A stretch of DNA of 64,000 bases from assembly GCF_024868665.1 (NCBI RefSeq), contig NC_079899.1:2874720-2938719 (forward strand). The letters are read 5' to 3'. Each line of letters starts with the position of its first letter. The stretch's first letter is position 1. The translations under genes and the position numbers were made by a program. The DNA comes from Triplophysa rosa. Lineage: Eukaryota; Chordata; Actinopteri; Cypriniformes; Nemacheilidae. This document shows positions 58,214 through 64,000 of the stretch, one piece after another. The notes below the pieces were generated by a model, which saw only the letters and a program-made list of their open reading frames with translations, had not been told where the DNA came from and made no database searches.

Positions 58214-58484
58214 GCTGTGCCGTTACTGCTGATCTTCTGCTCTTCTCTGTGTTGAATGCACTGTAATACAGAGACATTTGATTTGTTTGTTAGTGAACTT
58301 TGCACACAAAAAGGGAAACACACTGAGATCTAATATGTTTTGCATGTCAGAAATGTCACCTGACAAGGCTTTTGATTCCAAATAGAGTTCAGGGTTCACT
58401 AAATCTAACTTTTTACAAGATTAAGAAATTATATAAACAATAGGATTTGAATATAAGGAAATAAACTGCTAGTATTATTAGGGT

Positions 58485-58600
58485 CCTATGAAATCCATTA
58501 TATTTTTTCCAAAATTTCGTTTTTTCGGTTTTAAATTTTATGGATTCTGTGTTTTACCTCGCACGTTATAAAAACGATTGCATTTGCGACCATTGTGATG
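58485..58600. repeat. Fragment related to the AGGGCTCTAGAC element
   Basis: GTGTTTTACCTCGCACGTTA and ATTTGCGACCATTGTG match text near the right end of 43,404-44,382. Upstream, GGTCCTATGAAATCC may be the end of another element. Confidence 0.5.
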
Positions 58601-59017
58601 ATGTCACAAACATGCTAATTAGCACGTAACATCACCTTGCACCATAGTGACGGGTAAAAATAGATTATGACGGATTTTCTACGAGCCGAAATGACGGACA
58701 ATGAAAAAGTCGCAACTTCTGACTAGACACAGACAAAGTCTCAATGAGACAATGAATTGAGACAGCTAAAATTACAAACCCAACATCCAAGGCATGTTAA
58801 GTCATTTCCTTTTTGACCTGAAGCTCCTCTCTTGTGCTAGTTAAAGTAATGATGATGCAACTCATCTTCTTGTGCTCTTACTTCAGTCAGATGTGGGTTT
58901 TTACATGGGTAGCTCACCCATCAAAATATATTTTCTGGTTTCATAGCTTTTTTTGGCGGTATCATGTAATTTACATTTAGATGTTCTAATCCATTACTCA
59001 GAAATTGGTCATATTCA

Positions 59018-59560
59018 ATGTGCAATTACCTAAAATACAGTGCATCCCATCTTAAGCACTGTTGGCCCAGTGACTTCATGCACATTTATCAAATGGCTGT
59101 ACTCTCGCAGCCCTCCCATTCTGGCTCCAGAAAAAACATTATTTTAGCCATCAAATCCATTCCTCGTCATCATCTGTCATCTCTCCCCGCTGCTATTAAA
59201 AATCAGGCCAAGCTGCTGCAAATGGGTTGCAAATGCCAGCGTTTCCCTGGAGCCACTCGGTGGACCCGTTTTGGAGAGCGCTATAGCTTCTGGTGCTTTG
59301 ATGGTTTTGTTTTGGAAAGATGAGCTAATGTTTATGCCACAACAATGATATACGACAGATGAAATGTGTAGTCAGACATTAGCATACATGTATTCTCCTC
59401 TCCAATCTGTCCTCCACTTAGAGAACCTTCTGTTTAGGAATGTAATCTCACACGTGTTCTCTGTGAGACGGGAGGACACACGGGCGAGTGAAGTATACTT
59501 TGGGCTTGAGAGTCACTCCATCTATCTAAACGACCCCCTGATCTTGTTTGAGCTTTAAAG
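59018..59560. promoter_or_regulatory. Candidate intronic conserved block P
   Basis: A repeat-free, balanced patch. A 101-codon + frame (59,018-59,323) spans its left half, but it lacks a known domain and flanking splice signals. TTTCCCTGGAGCCACTCGG and GTGGACCCGTTTTGG are unusually structured for this AT-rich intron. Conservation needs an alignment. Confidence 0.3.
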
Positions 59561-60131
59561 ATGTTTGCTTGTTTGATTCGGGTGTCGGACGGTAATTGTT
59601 TCTCATGAGGACGTCTGTAAAAATAAATCTGCATGGCTCCTCGGTGAAAAAACTCATGAGTTCGGACAGACATAAATTCACAGGGGAAGTGTGAGTTTGT
59701 AATCCTGCGAACCCGGAAAATGCACTTCTCACGTGCTCAGTCACATGACACTTCGCGCGCATATAATGAATAAAATCGCTATTTTAAAATGCCAATATCA
59801 AATGTTTTTTTCTTGTCTTCTTTCTGTTCTTAACATCTCCCACTCTGCGTAGTGAAGCAGCGATCCTGATCTATCGGTCAAGTTAGCTAGAACTTGTGTG
59901 TGTTCATGCGTGATGCATCTACGCGATCACTTTAACTGCCGAAATTTACTAAACTCTGTATCATCTAGCCATCATACAGACACGTATGATATCATTCAAA
60001 GCTTTAAAGAGTTTACATTTATTTGCGTAGATCTACGATAACCACAAAACATTGTGCTTTTGTAAAATAAAGAAAGCCAAAAGGATGCACGTTCTGCCGT
60101 CTGTGAGCTGTGTCTCTCCTTTCGCAGAAGC
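59561..60131. other. Intronic spacer, no feature seen
   Basis: Mixed sequence without paired ends or exon signals. Confidence 0.35.
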
Positions 60132-60139
60132 GTTTCAGG

Positions 60140-61262
60140 TAGTGATGGGTCGTTCATGAACGATTCGTTCTTTTTGAACGATTCTTTAAAATGACTCGGG
60201 AGTAACGAGTGTCTCAGCGAGTGATTCGTTCATTTTGTGTTGACCGCGCATGTGCAACATTGTACCAGAAACAGTAATGAAATTCGTCTCTCGAGTCATC
60301 AGGTCTGAGTCCTTTCGTTCTTTTATACCGGAAAGAGAAATGATTAGTTCGTCTCTCGAGTCATCGGGTCCGAGCCCTTTTGTTCTTTTGTCAAATGGTA
60401 GCTCCGCAGGCAAACCTGCAGCCTGTACCGGAGTCTTCGAGTCCGAGTCTTTAACGTTACGCGACCACTTCCCGGATCATCAGTCAAATGCATGATTTAC
60501 GTGTTATATGTTGTATTATAGGAAGAAATATTATAAAATTATCAAAAGATATGTGCAATAAAGATCTTCTCTAAAATGTACCGTTCTGTTCTTTTTTCTG
60601 TCAGTATATTCATAAATGTTTCTTGTGGATTTCTGCATGTGTTTTTAATTTATCTTAATAACTAACTATTTTGCATAAGAACTGTGCTGGCAAAATATAA
60701 ACATAAGCAACACTAGCAAAGTCAGTGTTTATGTCTAATGTACACAAGTGATCTCTTATTAAATAATTGCACATTTAAATGATTTCAATAGCCTATTATT
60801 ATATACTTTGCAAACTGCACGAGACGTTTTAGTAAAAAACACAAGTGATCTCTTATTAAATAATTGCACATTTAAATGATTTCAATAGCCTATTATTATA
60901 TACTTTGCAAACTGCATGAGACTTTTTAGTAAAAAACAACAACCTGTAAACCTTATTGCATACCTGAGTGACCCAAAATTGTTAATGAATTATAAATACA
61001 TAACTTTACAGAAATGCTGTCAGGAAATAGTTAAATAACTGTTTCTCATAACTTGTCCCTAACTACAATATAAGTTATTTCTTATTATATATCTGATCAA
61101 AACTAGCATAAATAAAGGTTATGGGGTAATTTGGCTATTAACATGCAAAATTAATTTAACTCTGCTCAGATGAACGAAATGACTCGAAAAAAGATTCGTT
61201 CATTTTGCTGAACGAGATTCAAACATCCGAATCGCAAAAATGACTCGAACTTCCCATCACTA
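60140..61262. mobile_element. hAT element, TAGTGATGGG ends
   Basis: TAGTGATGGGTCGTTCATGA and the complement of GACTCGAACTTCCCATCACTA are the ends. GTTTCAGG is perfectly duplicated (60,132-60,139 and 61,263-61,270). Near both ends are GATTCGTTC and GAACGA phrases. At 1,123 bp it has no transposase. It contains the 97-bp tandem duplication at 60,743-60,936. Confidence 0.9.
60743..60936. repeat. 97-bp tandem duplication
   Basis: Copy 1 (60,743-60,839) and copy 2 (60,840-60,936) differ at two bases (CTGCACGAG/CTGCATGAG and GAGACG/GAGACT). The duplication lies within the hAT element and arose before or after its insertion. Confidence 0.92.
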
Positions 61263-61557
61263 GTTTCAGGTGCACGTGTGATAAGACGTAATATGAGTCA
61301 TGTTGTGCTTTTTATGCTGCCATTACGGTATTTTAGACATAAAATATTATACCGACAAATGTTATGTTCATATGTCCAGTCAGTAACAATGACAGGTGCT
61401 TGTAAACGCTGTTTTGTAATCATTCATTCATTCACTTGAGTAACTTTAAGATGCTGTTTGGTCATGAACGAAGAAGATGCAGAGAGACATTTTTACACAG
61501 GTTTATCCGAAATGACGTTAGTCGCTATCTCTGTCTGAAGGAAAAAAGTCTGTAAAC

Positions 61558-63066
61558 TGGGGATGCAACTAACGATTATTTTAATTGTCGACTAATCTGA
61601 CGATTATTTTTTCGATTGGTCGACTAATCTAACGATTATTATTTTTATTAATCTAATAAAGATTTTTTGGATTACTTTATTAATCCTTTGGCAAACTTTG
61701 CAAATAAACAATAAATTCTAGTATTTTCTTACATTATAAAGCAAATCATACTTTTTACTCCACTACATTTTATAAATAAATATTGTTGTTTTAACATTTT
61801 AATCCGTGTCTTTAATCCATCTTCTTTTAATTAAGTAGTTTTAATTTTAAAAGTAAAAAAATACTGATTTTTTATGTACTTAAGTATTAAAGGTAAATAA
61901 AAATGTTTAATTGCACTTATGCTTTTTGTTGTCCTTATGTTGTTCCAATTGCTTCCATTGTTTCCCTCATCTGTAGGTCGCTTTGGATAAAAGCGTCTGC
62001 TAAATGACTAAATGTAAATGTAAAAACATAAAAAAATGTGTATATGAAATACTAGAGCATGATATATGCTCTGTATTTTTTTCCTCCAAGTAATATCCAA
62101 CTCTATTTTCAGTCTCATCATGTAATTGAGTAAAAGTAAAATACTAGTATCTGTCTCTGTTTATTGTACAAAACTATCACCGAATAAAAGACTCTAATGC
62201 AGAGTGGCGTTAAAGCGAGCCCGCGCACCCGGAACTCAGAATGATGCGCTTAATGCATTCGCTTCGTTATTTACAGTTATGCGGTTTAAAGAGAGTTATT
62301 TCATATGAAGACGCAAAATATTCAGACCGCTTCCAGTGCTTCTAATAAGCTAAGCTATACTCATCGAGTAACGTTAACTCACAGTCTCTAGCAAAATTTC
62401 TAGCAATCATCTTGTCATCATGAAGAATAATGAAAACATTGGAACATGTTGGAAAGAGTAGCGTCCTGACCGTCACCGTACACACGCATGCTGACTGGAG
62501 ATTGACAGACAGCACCAGCGGAGGTCAGAGTTTCTTCATTATGCTATATTGGTTTATTCCTCGCATAAAGCTATCGAATGACATAAAAAGTGCATTGGTG
62601 GTTTCATGATACTCAGTCCTTTTTGAAGATTAAGAGTAATTTAAGCAGGGTCACAATCTGCAAAGGTTCACATACACTAACTTACACTAGTACAATAGCG
62701 TTAATGTAAATCATTAATGTAAAGCGTAGTTTTACATTACAAAAAAGTAAATTACAAAAAAAGTAATTTATTATGAAAGTCTACATCTACGTGCCCCTCT
62801 CCGTCCGTTTGTGATTGCGTGTCCATGCTGTGATGATCGCATTCCTGGGGTAACTTAACGTTAGGGGGAATTCCTCCGTCCATTCACTAACTTACTGTGT
62901 CCGAGGCTCTCGATCGCTTTTTGTCGGGTGTATTATACTTTCTCTTGGTCTGCTGATTAACTTACACACGCCCGGGAACAGAAACTGCTATTACAGCAGA
63001 TAAACGTAAATAATACGAAGCGTCGACGCATTTCATGCACGACGTCGACGCGTCGTTGCAGCACTA
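61558..63066. mobile_element. hAT element, TGGGGATGCAACTAACGATT ends
   Basis: The left end TGGGGATGCAACTAACGATT and the right end GTCGACGCGTCGTTGCAGCACTA are inverted, of the TAGGGCTGCAACTAACGATT type. CTGTAAAC is perfectly duplicated (61,550-61,557 and 63,067-63,074). At 1,509 bp it includes a LINE or SINE tail at about 61,920-62,033 and no transposase that I can read. Confidence 0.88.
61920..62033 (+). mobile_element. L2-type LINE tail (or SINE with L2 tail)
   Basis: GTAGGTCGCTTTGGATAAAA, GCGTCTGCTAAATGAC and TAAATGTAAATGTAAA form the same 3' tail as the LINE at 13,836-15,185, here on the + strand. Only about 110 bp is present, inside the hAT element 61,558-63,066. Confidence 0.75.
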
Positions 63067-63074
63067 CTGTAAAC

Positions 63075-63724
63075 ACCGCACCACTAGTTTGTGCGATTGA
63101 ATGACAGATGCATGCTTTGCAGAATCAGATCCAGAAACAACGCCACAATCAACGTTAGAGATTGTTATTTTAATAGTGTAATAAGATTTTCAGTTCGTTT
63201 TGAAACTATGGTGAAACAAATTAGACTGTGGGGGGCCGTCATAATCTAATGCCTTGTTTCTACACGCGCCTGGCTCCACATCGTGAGGCTACGCTGATCC
63301 CGTGTGGGTTTTCCTTAATGAGGCGATTATGAGTAATGAATAAGAAACATACGCGTCCCTTCGCGTTCAGGGCAGGGGTACCTCTGGTCGCTTGCGATCA
63401 CGTTCTGATGAAAGGAAATGATTGGATGCTACCAATTCGACAAAATGGGGAATTACAAAATGCCCTTATTGTAATCCAAAAATTATGCCAAAAAACCTAA
63501 TTCGCCACTACATGGCGGGCCAGAACATAGTCAAAGGATAATTTAAGAAATTAATTGATGAAAAATGCAACTACAATAGCATAGCTATTATATAATTATT
63601 TAACGTAGCCTATTTTTTTACACTCCTCACATACTAAACTGCATTTTTTTGCCTGCTGGGGGTACGCTATTACGTCGTGTGCAGATTGATGTTAACATTT
63701 AAGATAGCTAGATGGTGAGAGAAA
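63075..63724. other. Flank, probably the 5' part of a hAT remnant
   Basis: Unique-looking sequence before the hAT transposase fragment. It may include that element's left terminus, but no terminal repeat could be identified. Confidence 0.3.
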
Positions 63725-63922
63725 ATGGCACTTTCAAAGAGTCGTTGACAGCGAAAATAGGGCATACAAAGAGGAATGGAACGACAATTCATCCGACCTA
63801 GTTTTGTGAATGCAAAGCCGGTGTGTCTTATCTGCAACAAAGTTGTCGCTGTTTGCAAAGAATATAATATTAGACGGCACTACGAGACGAAGCATGGCAC
63901 CTTCAAAAAAAAGGGAAGCTGA
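63725..63922 (+). pseudogene. hAT transposase N-terminal fragment with BED-type zinc finger
   Basis: After a start codon the reading is broken by at least two frameshifts or stops: SENRAYKEEW sits in one frame, then KPVCLICNKVVAVCKEYNIR followed by RHYETKHGTF in another. The C-x2-C ... H-x4-H arrangement and the CKEYN.RRHYETKH text are typical of hAT transposases and their domesticated relatives (GTF2IRD2 tail, ZBED and SCAND3-like proteins). No catalytic domain follows; another element begins at 63,958. It is a dead fragment unless spliced to distant exons. Confidence 0.75.
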
Positions 63923-63957
63923 ATTTGCTTTGTTATTTTTCACGTATTGGTGCTGAG

Positions 63958-64000
63958 CAGAGCATGTGAGCGAAGCGCTCAATATTTCGCTCAATGACTG
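63958..64000. mobile_element. Left end of a second CAGAGCATGTGAGCG element
   Basis: CAGAGCATGTGAGCGAAGCG matches the left end of 42,425-43,302. The rest runs out of the window. Confidence 0.7.

Larger units (their letters stand above)
34340..64000 (+). other. ralgapa2: Presumed ralgapa2 intron 1 (continues past window)
   Basis: From the GTGAGT donor to the window end I find no segment resembling the next RalGAP alpha-2 exon, so the whole 29.7 kb is read as first intron. It is rich in transposons, listed separately, with repeat-poor patches near 45.5-46.0, 48.2-48.7 and 59.0-59.6 kb. A short divergent exon could have been missed, and a gene nested in the intron is possible. Confidence 0.6.

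Noticed and set aside
63734..63994. 86-codon minus-strand frame
   Set aside because: It is antisense to the readable hAT transposase fragment on the + strand.
34340..64000. Second ralgapa2 exon
   Set aside because: I looked for the acidic, tyrosine-rich continuation expected after RLKHLRALL in all frames and saw no match with acceptor and donor. It presumably lies beyond the window.

Overview
This is vertebrate nuclear DNA, almost certainly from a teleost and probably a cypriniform (carp, minnow or danio type). The evidence is one vertebrate-type coding exon with a consensus splice donor in 64 kb of otherwise non-coding DNA, plus dozens of short inverted-repeat DNA transposons of types familiar from cyprinid genomes: foldbacks starting AGGGATAGTTCACCC, GGCCCGGTTTCACAGAC elements, many hAT elements with 8-bp target-site duplications, and an L2-type LINE whose tail contains GCGTCTGCTAAATGAC. 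There is no bacterial operon structure, CRISPR array, rRNA or recognisable tRNA. Nearly all long open frames are chance or lie in transposons.

Layout. Positions 1-34,030 are intergenic. Long repeat-poor, often GC-rich stretches (about 0.8-2.8, 3.7-7.8, 8.8-10.7, 16.5-17.0, 17.9-18.8, 24.1-24.7 and 26.1-29.3 kb) look like conserved non-coding or regulatory blocks. AT-rich spacers and single transposons separate them. At 34,234-34,339 lies the first coding exon, on the + strand, of ralgapa2, the alpha-2 catalytic subunit of the Ral GTPase-activating complex. It has a likely promoter and 5' UTR just upstream and a GTGAGT donor. In the human genome (from memory) RALGAPA2 sits beside a large gene desert leading to KIZ, XRN2, NKX2-4, NKX2-2 and PAX1. 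The first 34 kb may therefore be the fish counterpart of that regulatory desert; this is inference.

Positions 34,340-64,000 read as ralgapa2 intron 1, since I found no second exon. This part is far richer in transposons. At 54-57 kb four insertions sit one inside another, each with its own target duplication: solo LTR, hAT, inverted solo LTR, hAT. Other nests are hAT + solo LTR (52.3-53.7 kb) and Harbinger-like + hAT (46.3-47.4 kb). Upstream there are foldback + hAT (25.4-25.8 kb) and a TIR element + L2 LINE (13.1-15.4 kb). Two decayed hAT transposase pieces remain: a C-terminal dimerisation domain at 44.6 kb and an N-terminal BED-type zinc finger at 63.7 kb.

One probable assembly problem: a single N at 36,880 separates two nearly identical 462-465-bp direct copies, as expected when two alleles are joined in tandem. 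I found no clear new gene system. The items most worth following up are the regulatory-looking blocks upstream of ralgapa2, the nested-insertion chronology, and an in-frame upstream ATG that could extend the RalGAP alpha-2 N-terminus.
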